Source: Vannielia litorea
GTDB taxonomy: Bacteria; Pseudomonadota; Alphaproteobacteria; Rhodobacterales; Rhodobacteraceae
Length of the DNA: 64,000 nucleotides
Assembly (NCBI RefSeq): GCF_018424695.1
Contig: NZ_QTNQ01000002.1
Span: 1 to 64,000 of the forward strand
Direction: 5' to 3'
Part shown: one piece after another, positions 18,193 to 27,189 of the stretch
Numbering within the stretch: position 1 is the first letter of the stretch
Layout of the letters: each line of letters opens with the position of its first letter
The notes under the pieces: model-generated
Seen by the model: only the letters and a program-made list of their open reading frames with translations
Told to the model about the DNA's origin: nothing
Database searches by the model: none
Program-made: the position numbers and the translations under genes

Positions 18193-18872
18193 CACCGCCC
18201 AGGGCCGCCATGATCTTCGCCGCCGGGTTCGGCACCCGAATGCGGCCGCTCACGGAGACCCACCCCAAGCCGCTCATAGAAGTTGCGGGACGGCCGCTGA
18301 TCGACCATGCGCTTCACCTCGCGCAGGGCAGTGAACCCATCGTCGTGAACACCCATTACCTCGGCGACCAGATCGCGCGTCATCTTTCCGACCGCGACAT
18401 TCATGTGGTGCACGAACCCGAGATTCTCGACACGGGTGGCGGGCTCCGCAATGCGCTGCCCCTGCTCGGCCCCGGGCCTGTCATCACCCTGAACTCCGAT
18501 GCCGTGTGGACCGGGCCAAACCCGCTCGACACCCTCCGCGCGGCATGGGACGCGGAGAGGATGGATGCCCTCCTGCTGCTGGTGCCGGTGCCAGCCGCAC
18601 GTGGCTACACCGGCGAAGGCGATTTCGCGGTTGATACCGAAGGCCGCCTCACCCGCGGCGCGGGCCATGTCTATTCCGGTGCGCAGATCATCAAACCGGA
18701 GGGGCTGGCCGATGTCCCCGACGCGGCTTTCTCGCTCAACCTTCTGTGGAACGCGATGCAACCCGAGGGCCGGCTCTTTGGCGTTGTTCATCAAGGCGGC
18801 TGGTGCGATGTGGGCCATCCCGGCGGCATTGCCGAGGCAGAGGCGATGCTGGAAGAGTCCGGCCATGTTTGA
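18189..18872 (+). CDS. murU: MurU, N-acetylmuramate alpha-1-phosphate uridylyltransferase
   Basis: 227-residue nucleotidyltransferase of the GlmU/RmlA-type fold. The N-terminal FAAGFGTRMRPLTETHPKPL is the uridylyl-transfer signature with its catalytic Arg and Lys. TLNSDAVW has the metal-binding Asp, and LLWNAM and WCDVGHP lie late. With AmgK it converts recycled MurNAc to UDP-MurNAc in the cytoplasm. It overlaps amgK by 4 bases and addB by 8, so translation is coupled through the whole run. Confidence 0.87.
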   Translation: MTPPRAAMIFAAGFGTRMRPLTETHPKPLIEVAGRPLIDHALHLAQGSEPIVVNTHYLGDQIARHLSDRDIHVVHEPEILDTGGGLRNALPLLGPGPVITLNSDAVWTGPNPLDTLRAAWDAERMDALLLLVPVPAARGYTGEGDFAVDTEGRLTRGAGHVYSGAQIIKPEGLADVPDAAFSLNLLWNAMQPEGRLFGVVHQGGWCDVGHPGGIAEAEAMLEESGHV

Positions 18873-21858
18873 CCCGTCACCCAAGCCGCGCCTGTTCTCC
18901 ACGCCCATCGGGGTAGATTTCGGCACCGCTCTCCTGCGCGGCCTCGAATCCCGGCTTGAAGGTGCGGCACCGGACGCATGGGCGCGGGCCACGATCTACG
19001 TGAACACCACCCGCATGCGCAGGCATCTTATGGAGCGGTTCGCTGAAGGCCCCGCCCGGCTGATGCCGAAGGTCCGGCTGGTGACAGACCTTGCCTCCGA
19101 TCCGCGCATCACGGGCCTCTCCGCGGCCATGTCTCCGCTGCGCATGCGGTTGCAGCTTCGGCAAGCGGTGGCCCGGCTGATCGCGCTTCAGCCAGACCTC
19201 GCCCCAAGCGCCTCTGCCTTCGATCTCGCGACCAGCCTCGCGGCGCTGCTGGAGGAGATGCAGGACGAAGGGGTGCAACCAGGCGATCTGGCACAGCTGG
19301 ATGTGGGTGAGCACTCGGCACATTGGGCGCGCAGCCTGCAACTGATCTCCATCCTGGCGGGCACCCCGGGCAACAGCTTTCGCGGTCAGGCCGCGCGCAA
19401 CCGCGATGCCCTGGAATCGATGCTTGCCATGTGGGAGCAGGCCCCATCGGCTGACCCGATCATCGTTGCGGGCTCAACCGGTTCGCGCGGCACGACCCGC
19501 AAGCTGATGGAGGCTGTTGCCGCGCTTCCCCAGGGTGCAGTGGTTCTTCCCGGCGTTGACGCGGAGATGCCGGATTTTGTCTGGAACCAGCTCATCACCT
19601 CCGCCTCCGCCGTCTCCCGCGCGCCCGAGGAGGACCACCCCCAGTATCGTTTCGCCGCACTTCTCGAAGGGCTGCAGCTTGCGCCGTCCGACATACGGCC
19701 ATGGGCTGACTTGCCCGGCAAATCGCCCGCGCGAAATCGCCTGCTGTCACTCGCACTCCGCCCCGCCCCGGTCACCGACCAATGGCGCCGCGATGGCCCG
19801 GCCTTGCAGGGTGAATTGCCCAGCGCGACCGACTCGCTCACACTGATCGAAGCACCCACACCCCGGCACGAGGCCAGTGCAATTGCGCTGTCACTGAGGG
19901 AGGCCGTTGAAAGCGGCAAATCCGCCGCGCTTGTGACCCCGGATCGCACCTTGGCACGACAGGTCACTGCGGCTCTGGGGCGCTGGGGCATAGTGCCCGA
20001 CGACTCCGCGGGCCTCCCGTTGCATCAAAGCCCGCCTGGCCGCTTTCTCATCGAAACCGCAGGGCTCTTCGGAAAACCGCTGGCGCTGGCGCCGGCGCTT
20101 TCCCTGCTGAAGCACCCCCTTACGGCGTCTTCCCCGGACACGCGCGGCCTTCACCAGTTGTGCAGCGGACGGTTTGAGATCTGGGCGCGGAAGAACAGCG
20201 TCGCCCAGCTTGATCCTTCGAGCTTTGTGGCCTGGGTCGCCGACATGGGCGACAACAAGGAAGAGGCCCAAGCCTGGGCGAGCTGGGTGGCCGACCTGCT
20301 CCTTTCGCCCCATGCCGCGCCCGGCACGGCGGATCTGGAGGAGCGGCTTGCCGCCCATCTCTCCCTTGCCGAAGCGCTTGCCGCCGGGCCGGGGCAACCC
20401 GGCGCCGGAGGGCTCTGGCTCAAGGATGCCGGAGAAGCGGCACGCGCCGCAATGGCCGAGCTGCAGGAGGTTGCGCCGGATGGCGGTGATCTCGCCGCAC
20501 ATGACTATGCCGCCCTGATCCGCGGCTTCCTGGCCGAGGGGGAGGTGCGCGAGGCCATGATCGCCCATCCGCTCGTCTCGATCTGGGGCACCATCGAGGC
20601 GCGGACCAAGGTTGTCGATCGCGCGATACTTGCCGGCTTGAACGAGGGCACGTGGCCCGCCAGCCTGCCGCAGGATCCATGGATGAACCGGGCCATGCGC
20701 CGCGAGGCGGGCATGCTCTTGCCCGAGCGCCGTGTGGGGCTGGCCGCGCATGATTTTCAGCAGGCGATGGGGGCCACCGAAGTGGTCTTGAGCCGCAGCG
20801 CCCGAAGCACCGACGCCGAAACGGTGCCCTCCCGCTGGCTCAACCGGCTCACCAACCTGCTGACAGGCCTCGGCGCAGAGGGGCAGGACGCCCTGGCAGC
20901 CATGCGCCAGCGCGGCGCCAATTTGCTCGAAATGGCTGAAGCGGTTTCGCATCACCTTGCCCAACCGGTTTCGGCCCTGCCGGCCCCACGGCCCTCGCCT
21001 GCTCCGCCCATCGAGGCCCGGCCCCGCAAGCTCTTTGTCACGGCTATCTCGACACTGATCCGCGACCCCTACGCAATATACGCCCGCCATGTGCTTCGCC
21101 TACGCCAGATCGGGCCACGTGCGCCCGACGCCGATGCGGCACTGCGCGGCACCGTTCTCCACGCCGTGATGGAGCACGCATTGCGCAATGAATTCCAGTT
21201 TGTCGGCGATCCCGAGGAGCGAGTCGCGGCGTTCCTCGCCCTCGCCGAACAGGTTATATCCGCCCGCATCCCATGGCCTGCCACCCGCCGCCTCTGGCTG
21301 GGCCGGTTGGCGGCTGTTGCGCCCGATCTGGTGCGGCTCGAGGCGCGCTGGCAGGCAGAGGGGAAGCCCGTCGTAATCGAGAAAACAGGCACTGTTACAC
21401 TGCAAAACGCCAATTTCACGGTTGCGGCCAAGCCTGACCGCATCGACTCCCTCGGGGAGGGGCTCTGCGCCGTTCTGGACTACAAGTCCAGCACCCGGCC
21501 ACCGAGCGAAAAAGAGGTGGAGGCCTTCGAGAAGCAGCTGCTGATCGAGGCCGCCATCGCCGAGGCAGGCGGTTTCACCAAGCTCGGCCCGGCGAAGGCT
21601 CTGCGCGTGGGCTACATCTCGCTTGGCAACCCCGGCAACTCGCGCGACGAGCCGCTGGAGGCGGAGGGTATATGGCGGCCTGATGCCATGCTGCACGACC
21701 TCGCGGCGCTGATCCGCGTCTACGATGACCCCAAGAAGGGCTATACGGCACGGCGGGCACCCCAGCATCTGAAATATGCCAGCGACTACGATCATCTCTC
21801 GCGCTACGGCGAGTGGGATGACACGGCCCCGCCCGAGACGATTTCGGTGGGGCAATGA
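18865..21858 (+). CDS. addB: AddB, double-strand break repair helicase-nuclease subunit
   Basis: 997 residues, the alphaproteobacterial AddB type. The N terminus TPIGVDFGTALLRGLESR lacks a Walker A. The region WPASLPQDPWMNRAMRRE and RSARSTDAETVPSRWLNRL resemble helicase-like motifs. The C-terminal RecB-type nuclease has RDPYAIYARHVLRL, LHAVMEHAL, KPDRIDSL and the catalytic LDYKSS with D872 and K874. Only two cysteines are present, so the iron-sulfur cluster of Bacillus AddB is absent. The ATG at 18865 lies inside the end of murU. It works with AddA to resect double-strand breaks for RecA loading. Confidence 0.92.
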   Translation: MFDPSPKPRLFSTPIGVDFGTALLRGLESRLEGAAPDAWARATIYVNTTRMRRHLMERFAEGPARLMPKVRLVTDLASDPRITGLSAAMSPLRMRLQLRQAVARLIALQPDLAPSASAFDLATSLAALLEEMQDEGVQPGDLAQLDVGEHSAHWARSLQLISILAGTPGNSFRGQAARNRDALESMLAMWEQAPSADPIIVAGSTGSRGTTRKLMEAVAALPQGAVVLPGVDAEMPDFVWNQLITSASAVSRAPEEDHPQYRFAALLEGLQLAPSDIRPWADLPGKSPARNRLLSLALRPAPVTDQWRRDGPALQGELPSATDSLTLIEAPTPRHEASAIALSLREAVESGKSAALVTPDRTLARQVTAALGRWGIVPDDSAGLPLHQSPPGRFLIETAGLFGKPLALAPALSLLKHPLTASSPDTRGLHQLCSGRFEIWARKNSVAQLDPSSFVAWVADMGDNKEEAQAWASWVADLLLSPHAAPGTADLEERLAAHLSLAEALAAGPGQPGAGGLWLKDAGEAARAAMAELQEVAPDGGDLAAHDYAALIRGFLAEGEVREAMIAHPLVSIWGTIEARTKVVDRAILAGLNEGTWPASLPQDPWMNRAMRREAGMLLPERRVGLAAHDFQQAMGATEVVLSRSARSTDAETVPSRWLNRLTNLLTGLGAEGQDALAAMRQRGANLLEMAEAVSHHLAQPVSALPAPRPSPAPPIEARPRKLFVTAISTLIRDPYAIYARHVLRLRQIGPRAPDADAALRGTVLHAVMEHALRNEFQFVGDPEERVAAFLALAEQVISARIPWPATRRLWLGRLAAVAPDLVRLEARWQAEGKPVVIEKTGTVTLQNANFTVAAKPDRIDSLGEGLCAVLDYKSSTRPPSEKEVEAFEKQLLIEAAIAEAGGFTKLGPAKALRVGYISLGNPGNSRDEPLEAEGIWRPDAMLHDLAALIRVYDDPKKGYTARRAPQHLKYASDYDHLSRYGEWDDTAPPETISVGQ

Positions 21859-24800
21859 TGGCACTCAACGAAGCTTCGATTGCACAGATCCGGGCCGCAC
21901 AACCCGAGATGTCCACCTGGCTTTCGGCCAACGCAGGGTCTGGCAAGACCCGTGTGCTCACGGATCGGGTGGCGCGGCTACTGCTGCGCGACGTGCCGCC
22001 GCAGAACATCCTCTGCCTGACGTTCACCAAGGCCGCCGCCGCCGAGATGCAGAACCGCCTGTTCGACCGTCTCGGCACATGGTCGATGCTTGATGATGCT
22101 GCTCTCGGCGAGGCGCTTGGCTCCGTTGGTGAGGCCACGCCCGTGCAAGCCGAGAGGCTCGCCAAGGCCCGTCGCCTTTTCGCCCGTGCCATCGAAACAC
22201 CGGGCGGCTTGAAGATCCAGACGATCCACTCATTCTGCTCCGCCATCCTGCGGCGCTTTCCGCTGGAGGCGGGCGTGCCCCCCGGATTCACCGAACTCGA
22301 CGACACCACGTCGAAGGCGCGTCTGCGGGAGGCGCTCGATCACGTGGCTTCGAATGCCCCCGCTGCGTTCGACAGGTTCGCCGGGCTGTTCACCGGTTTG
22401 GAGATCGAGGCCTTCTGTGGTCGCCTCGCCGGCCAGCGCGAAGCTTTCTCCAACCCTGCCTCGTTCGAAGATATCGCGGCCTCCCTCGGGCTTCCGCCCG
22501 GATATGACGAAACTGCTCTTCTGCAAGAGGCCTTCGACGGCAGCGAGGCCGACCATGTCGCCGCGCTCCTGCCACACCTGCGCGCCGGATCGTCGAATGA
22601 CGTGAAGGCCGCAGAGGCGTTCGCCGACCTGCCGGAAGATCCCTTTGCCCGCCTCGCCGTGCTCGACAAACGTCTGGTCGGGCAGTCCGGGCAGAAGGCG
22701 GGACAGGCCAAGATCGGCAGTTTTCCCACCAAGGCAACGCAGAAAGCCCTGCCCGCAGACCTGCTTGAAGCGCTTGAGGCCCTGATGACGCGCGTCGAAG
22801 CGGTGCACGAGCCAACCAAGCAGCTGCGCCTTGCGCGGCGAACCCACGCGCTGCATGCTTTCGCCGCCGTCTTTCTGCCCGCCTACGAGGCCGCAAAGAG
22901 CCTGCGCGGCGAGTTGGACTTCGACGATCTGATCCTGAAAACCCGCGATCTGCTTACCCGTGAGGGCGTGGCCGAGTGGGTGCTGTTCCGCCTCGATGGC
23001 GGGATCGACCACATCCTTGTGGACGAGGCGCAGGACACCGGCCCGGAGCAATGGGAGGTGATCGACCTGATCTCGCGCGAGATCACCGCCGGCAGCGGCC
23101 GGCGCGAGGCGGGCGAACGGACGATCTTCGTTGTGGGTGACAAGAAGCAATCGATCTACGGGTTTCAAGGTGCCGATCCGGACGGGTTCGAGCGGATGGC
23201 CGACACCTTCACCGACAGACTCGGGCAATTCGGCACCCCACCACAGCGGATGGAGCTGCAATATTCCTTCCGTTCCGCCACGCCAGTGCTGCGCGTGGTC
23301 GATGAGGCCTTCCCCGATGCGCCGCCTGCCATGGGCGGCGCGCTGACCCATATCGCCTTTCACGATACCATGCCGGGCCGTGTGGATCTTTGGCCCTTCA
23401 TTCCGAAGCCCGAGAAATCCGAAGATGAAACGCCCTGGTACAACCCGGTGGACATGGTCAGCGCCGATGATCCCCAGGTTCAACTTGCCGAACGTATCGC
23501 GGGCGAGATCGTGCGGATGCAGGCTGAGGAGCGGCTCTACGAGCGGGTCGATAAAACGTATCGGCCGCGGCGCATCACCGATGGCGACATCCTCATCCTC
23601 GTGCAGCGGCGAGCGCTGATCTTTCACGAGGTGATCCGGGCCTGCAAGGCTGCGGGCCTCGAAGTGGCAGGCGCCGACAGGGTGCAGCTTACCGAAGCGA
23701 TGGCCGTGAAAGATCTGCTCGCCCTGCTCGCCTTCATCGACACGGCTGACGATGACCTCTCGCTTGCAGCCGCCCTGCGCTCGCCGCTCTTCGAGTGGAG
23801 CGAGGATGCGCTCTATCGGCTGGCTCAGCCCAGGCCAGGTACGCTGTGGCAGGCGCTCCGAAACCATGGCGCAGAGGGCGAACCCGCGCGGTCGATCCTC
23901 GAAGACCTCCGCAACCATGCAGGTTTCCTGCGGCCATACGAACTGATCGAGCGCATCCTGACCCACCATCAGGGCCGGCCACGCTTGCTGGCCCGGCTCG
24001 GCGTGGAGGCGGAAGAGGCGATCGACCTGTTGCTGACCACGGCGCTGGACTACGAACAAAGCGAAACGCCCAGCCTCACCGGCTTTCTCGCGTGGATGGA
24101 AGCCAGCGACATTTCCGTCAAGCGCGGGCAGGAAGGCGGCGGGCGGGCCATTCGGGTGATGACGGTTCATGGTGCCAAGGGTCTTGAAGCGCCCATCGTT
24201 ATCCTGGCCGAAAGTGGTGATCGCCAACCACCGCGCGAGGATGGGGCCATTTTGCTTGAGGGGCGACCCCCGCTCTGGAAACCGTCTCAGGCCGATTCCC
24301 CGGCTGATCTCCTGCCAGAGCTTGCGGACGTGAAGGAAAAGCAGGCCGAGGAGCGGCTCAGGCTCCAATACGTGGCGATGACCCGGGCCGAGCAATGGTT
24401 GATTGTCTGTGGGGCCGGGGAGGCAAAGGAAGACAAGGAAAACTGGTATCGACGCACCGAGGCCGCGCTGGACCGTGTTGGCGCAGCGCGGCACTTGTTC
24501 GGCTTCGGTCAAGGGCTGCGATATCAGAATGCCCGGCCGGAGGGCGCCGATGTGGTGCCCGAACCCACAGCGAACACCGCCCCGCCATCTCTCCCGCAAT
24601 ACGCCCTCTCGGCGGCCACCACGCCCATCCGGCCCCTGGGCCTCATCTCACCGTCCACGCTACCGGGGCCAAAAACGCTGCCCGGAGAAGGCGAGGGAAA
24701 CCCCGATGCCCTGAGCCGCGGAACGGCCCTGCACCTCCTGCTTGAACACCTCCCTGCGTATCCACCCGAAGACCGGGCTCGCCTTGCGGCCAGCCTTCTT

Positions 24801-25211
24801 GCCGCCCATGCTCCGACCGCAGGAGAGGACGTGATTGACGAGGCGCTCGCGGTCCTCGCCAACCAAGACCTCGCGCCACTGTTCGCAGAACCGGCCTTGG
24901 TCGAGGTTGATCTAACAGCCAACCTCCCGGACCACGACGACAGGCCGATGCAGGGCGTGATCGACAGGCTGATCGTCACCGAAACGCGGGTGACGGCGAT
25001 TGATTACAAGTCCAACCGGGTCGTGCCGACGCGCATCGAAGACACGCCCACCGGCCTGCTCGCCCAGATGGGCGCCTATGCCTCGGCCCTGTCACAGATC
25101 TACCCGAGCCATGAGATTCAAACCGCCCTTCTGTGGACGCATGTGCCCCGCCTCGATGTGCTCCCACACGACCTTGTGACGAATGCGCTAAAGGCCACCG
25201 CATCTGCTTGA
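21855..25211 (+). CDS. addA: AddA, UvrD-type helicase-nuclease subunit
   Basis: 1118-residue superfamily-1 helicase with a C-terminal RecB nuclease. The Walker A SANAGSGKTRVLTDRV is near residues 25-40. LTFTKAAAAEM (motif Ia), DEAQDTGPEQWEV (Walker B), VVGDKKQSIYGFQGA (motif III), VMTVHGAKGLEAPIVILAE (motif V), and RLQYVAMTRAEQWLIVCG (motif VI) follow. The nuclease triad is in AIDYKSNRVV near residue 1050 with QMGAYASAL after it. Start is ATG 21855 or 21858, overlapping the addB stop. A 789-codon minus-strand open frame lies over it and is judged a shadow. Confidence 0.96.
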   Translation: MMALNEASIAQIRAAQPEMSTWLSANAGSGKTRVLTDRVARLLLRDVPPQNILCLTFTKAAAAEMQNRLFDRLGTWSMLDDAALGEALGSVGEATPVQAERLAKARRLFARAIETPGGLKIQTIHSFCSAILRRFPLEAGVPPGFTELDDTTSKARLREALDHVASNAPAAFDRFAGLFTGLEIEAFCGRLAGQREAFSNPASFEDIAASLGLPPGYDETALLQEAFDGSEADHVAALLPHLRAGSSNDVKAAEAFADLPEDPFARLAVLDKRLVGQSGQKAGQAKIGSFPTKATQKALPADLLEALEALMTRVEAVHEPTKQLRLARRTHALHAFAAVFLPAYEAAKSLRGELDFDDLILKTRDLLTREGVAEWVLFRLDGGIDHILVDEAQDTGPEQWEVIDLISREITAGSGRREAGERTIFVVGDKKQSIYGFQGADPDGFERMADTFTDRLGQFGTPPQRMELQYSFRSATPVLRVVDEAFPDAPPAMGGALTHIAFHDTMPGRVDLWPFIPKPEKSEDETPWYNPVDMVSADDPQVQLAERIAGEIVRMQAEERLYERVDKTYRPRRITDGDILILVQRRALIFHEVIRACKAAGLEVAGADRVQLTEAMAVKDLLALLAFIDTADDDLSLAAALRSPLFEWSEDALYRLAQPRPGTLWQALRNHGAEGEPARSILEDLRNHAGFLRPYELIERILTHHQGRPRLLARLGVEAEEAIDLLLTTALDYEQSETPSLTGFLAWMEASDISVKRGQEGGGRAIRVMTVHGAKGLEAPIVILAESGDRQPPREDGAILLEGRPPLWKPSQADSPADLLPELADVKEKQAEERLRLQYVAMTRAEQWLIVCGAGEAKEDKENWYRRTEAALDRVGAARHLFGFGQGLRYQNARPEGADVVPEPTANTAPPSLPQYALSAATTPIRPLGLISPSTLPGPKTLPGEGEGNPDALSRGTALHLLLEHLPAYPPEDRARLAASLLAAHAPTAGEDVIDEALAVLANQDLAPLFAEPALVEVDLTANLPDHDDRPMQGVIDRLIVTETRVTAIDYKSNRVVPTRIEDTPTGLLAQMGAYASALSQIYPSHEIQTALLWTHVPRLDVLPHDLVTNALKATASA

Positions 25212-25236
25212 CCTGCCCCAGGCACAACCCTACCTT
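25208..25236 (+). promoter_or_regulatory. Probable sigma-70-type promoter of trxA
   Basis: TTGACC, a 17-base spacer, and TACCTT at 25231-25236, about 36 bases before the trxA start and overlapping the last codons of addA. The -35 is near perfect and the -10 is poor, which is common for alphaproteobacterial promoters. Confidence 0.4.
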
Positions 25237-25271
25237 CCCCACCCGAACCGCAAATCATCAGGAGAGCCGAA

Positions 25272-25592
25272 ATGGCGACCGTTGCCGTGACCGATGACAC
25301 CTTCGACACCGAGGTGAAAGAAGCTGATCTGCCCGTGGTGGTGGATTTCTGGGCCGAGTGGTGCGGCCCCTGCAAACAGATCGGCCCGGCACTCGAGGAG
25401 CTTTCTGAAGAGTTCGACGGCAAGGTGAAGATCGTCAAGGTCAACGTTGACGAGAACCCCAACTCCCCGGCCCAGATGGGCGTGCGCGGCATCCCCGCGC
25501 TGTTCCTGTTCAAGGACGGCCAGGTGGTTTCCAACAAGACCGGCGCCGCCCCCAAAGCCGCCCTGCAAGGCTGGATCGAAGAGTCTATCTGA
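25272..25592 (+). CDS. trxA: Thioredoxin 1
   Basis: 106-residue cytoplasmic thioredoxin, disulfide reductant for ribonucleotide reductase, PAPS reductase and others. The active site WCGPC is at residues 30-34, followed by a cis-Pro in [12 protein letters not shown]. The length is canonical and there is no signal peptide. A GGAGA ribosome-binding site precedes it, a likely promoter overlaps the addA end, and a strong terminator follows, so it is probably transcribed on its own as well as by read-through from addA. Confidence 0.97.
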   Translation: MATVAVTDDTFDTEVKEADLPVVVDFWAEWCGPCKQIGPALEELSEEFDGKVKIVKVNVDENPNSPAQMGVRGIPALFLFKDGQVVSNKTGAAPKAALQGWIEESI

Positions 25593-25618
25593 TCCGTCTG
25601 CACAGTTGAGAATACAAG

Positions 25619-25640
25619 TGGCGCCTTCGGGCGCCATTTT
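25619..25640 (+). terminator. Rho-independent terminator after trxA
   Basis: A 7-bp perfect stem TGGCGCC / GGCGCCA closes a TTCG tetraloop and runs directly into TTTT. It is 27 bases after the trxA stop and ends at the stop codon of the convergent gene, so it may stop transcription from trxA only. Confidence 0.85.
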
Positions 25641-26545
25641 CATATGTTCCAGCCATGGCTGCGGAGTTTTTCCGGGAGCGTTTCCTCGAAGGCCTCCTGC
25701 CCGGCGTTGACGGTGTCGCTGGTCAGGAACCAGTGGAGATAGCGGGCGTAGTCCGGTTGTTGCTTCACATGCTCAAAGGCCGCCTCCAGCCCATGGTGTG
25801 GCACCGAGCCCGCGATGTGCCAAAAGTCGATTTCAGCGAAGAGCACCGCGGGTTTCTCCAGAAAATAGCCTTTGAAAGCCAGCGAGCTGTTCTGGGTCAC
25901 GACAAAACTGCACCGACGAAGCATCAGGTCTGAGCTAGCCTCCTCGACTTCCAGGCGCGGGTTGGCTTTGGCCATTGCCTTGAGCGCGTCAATCTCTTCA
26001 GGTGTGTAGGTTTCGCGCGGATGCAGAGTGGCAAGGACCGGCATGTCCGTGCGTTTCAACACATGATCAATCATCCGAACCGGCGACATCGACTGAAACG
26101 AGCGGTTCTCCAGTAGCCTGCCTTGCAGCGGCACCAAGACAAACCCGTCGTCACCGACGCCGCGCGCGCCGTCAAAAGCCCAGCGCCGCCAGTTCTGGAA
26201 GAATTTGCCGGCGGCAGCGGCGTCCACCTCATTCGGCTGAAACTCTGCGCGGGCGACAGGCCAGTTCCAGCGCTCATGTTCGGCTTCGATCCGCCAGAAC
26301 GCCCCGATGTAGGCCCGCCGACATGTCAGCGCCCCCGCATGCGTCGGCTCCTCCATGTGCAGCAGCGTCGGGCCGCCCCATTTTCTCGCATCGGCGCGGT
26401 CGGTCGGCGAATTGCCCGTGACTTCCACCGACCAGCCGCGCGCTTGGACGATATCCATCAGCCGGTTGAAGAAGTTGAACTCTCCCGCACGCACCCGCTT
26501 GAGGCTCGGTGCATCCAGCAGAATTTGCAGCCTTTCCTGTCCCAT
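25640..26545 (-). CDS. Capsule-polysaccharide-synthesis-like protein
   Basis: 301-residue soluble protein without signal peptide. The C-terminal half, VLATLHPRETYTPEEIDALK followed by SSDLMLRRCSFVVTQNSSLAFKGYFLEKPAVLFAE, has the HP, N-S-S and K-P-A-V pattern of the Capsule_synth (KpsS/LipB-like) and CDP-glycerol glycerophosphotransferase families, in which a GT-B-like C-terminal domain binds a nucleotide sugar. No other capsule gene is nearby. The ATG at 26545 is chosen because the homologous region begins there. It lies convergent to trxA and divergent to hslV. Confidence 0.55.
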   Translation of the reverse strand: MGQERLQILLDAPSLKRVRAGEFNFFNRLMDIVQARGWSVEVTGNSPTDRADARKWGGPTLLHMEEPTHAGALTCRRAYIGAFWRIEAEHERWNWPVARAEFQPNEVDAAAAGKFFQNWRRWAFDGARGVGDDGFVLVPLQGRLLENRSFQSMSPVRMIDHVLKRTDMPVLATLHPRETYTPEEIDALKAMAKANPRLEVEEASSDLMLRRCSFVVTQNSSLAFKGYFLEKPAVLFAEIDFWHIAGSVPHHGLEAAFEHVKQQPDYARYLHWFLTSDTVNAGQEAFEETLPEKLRSHGWNI

Positions 26546-26631
26546 AGCAAAGGCTAGGCCGGGCCATTTCGACCTGCAAGGGTTGCACCCATGCCTGCGC
26601 GCCAATATCTCCCCTGAAAACGGAGGACGCT

Positions 26632-27189
26632 ATGGCGGACGACAATTTCCCCGGGTGGCACGGCACCACGATCATCGGCATCCGCAAGGGCGATGAGGTG
26701 GTTGTGGCCGGTGACGGGCAGGTGAGCCTCGGCCAGACGGTCATCAAGGGGTCGGCACGCAAGGTGCGGCGCATCTCCCCCGGCGGGTTCGAGGTTGTCT
26801 GCGGTTTTGCCGGCTCCACAGCCGATGCCTTCACCCTGCTGGAGCGGCTGGAGGCCAAGCTGGAGGCCACGCCCGGCCAGCTCGCGCGGGCCTCGGTGGA
26901 GCTGGCAAAAGACTGGCGCACCGACAAATATCTGCAAAAGCTCGAGGCCATGCTGATCGTGACAGACGGCAAGGAGCTTTTGGTTATAACCGGCGCAGGC
27001 GACGTGCTGGAACCTGAGCATGGCATCGCGGCCATCGGCTCTGGCGGCAACTACGCGCTCGCCGCCGCCCGCGGACTGATCGACCAGGATCTCGATGCCG
27101 AAGCCATTGCCCGGCGCGCGATGGAGATCGCGGCCGATATCTGCGTCTATACCAACGGTAACCTCACCGTGGAGAAGATCGGCGGATGA
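26632..27189 (+). CDS. hslV: HslV, peptidase subunit of the HslUV protease
   Basis: 185-residue proteasome-like subunit. The first catalytic Thr is T12 in [12 protein letters not shown], so an 11-residue propeptide is removed. [22 protein letters not shown] and [13 protein letters not shown] are hallmark blocks. It forms double hexamers capped by HslU. Normally hslU lies directly next to it; here two other genes (27186-28289 and 28272-28805) intervene. The ATG at 26632 follows AACGGAGGA. Confidence 0.96.
   Translation: MADDNFPGWHGTTIIGIRKGDEVVVAGDGQVSLGQTVIKGSARKVRRISPGGFEVVCGFAGSTADAFTLLERLEAKLEATPGQLARASVELAKDWRTDKYLQKLEAMLIVTDGKELLVITGAGDVLEPEHGIAAIGSGGNYALAAARGLIDQDLDAEAIARRAMEIAADICVYTNGNLTVEKIGG

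Noticed and set aside
22230..24599. A 789-codon open frame antisense to addA
   Set aside because: It lies over a protein with complete helicase motifs, its translation is low-complexity and rich in Gly, Arg and His, and GC-rich DNA with biased codon use commonly opens the opposite frame.
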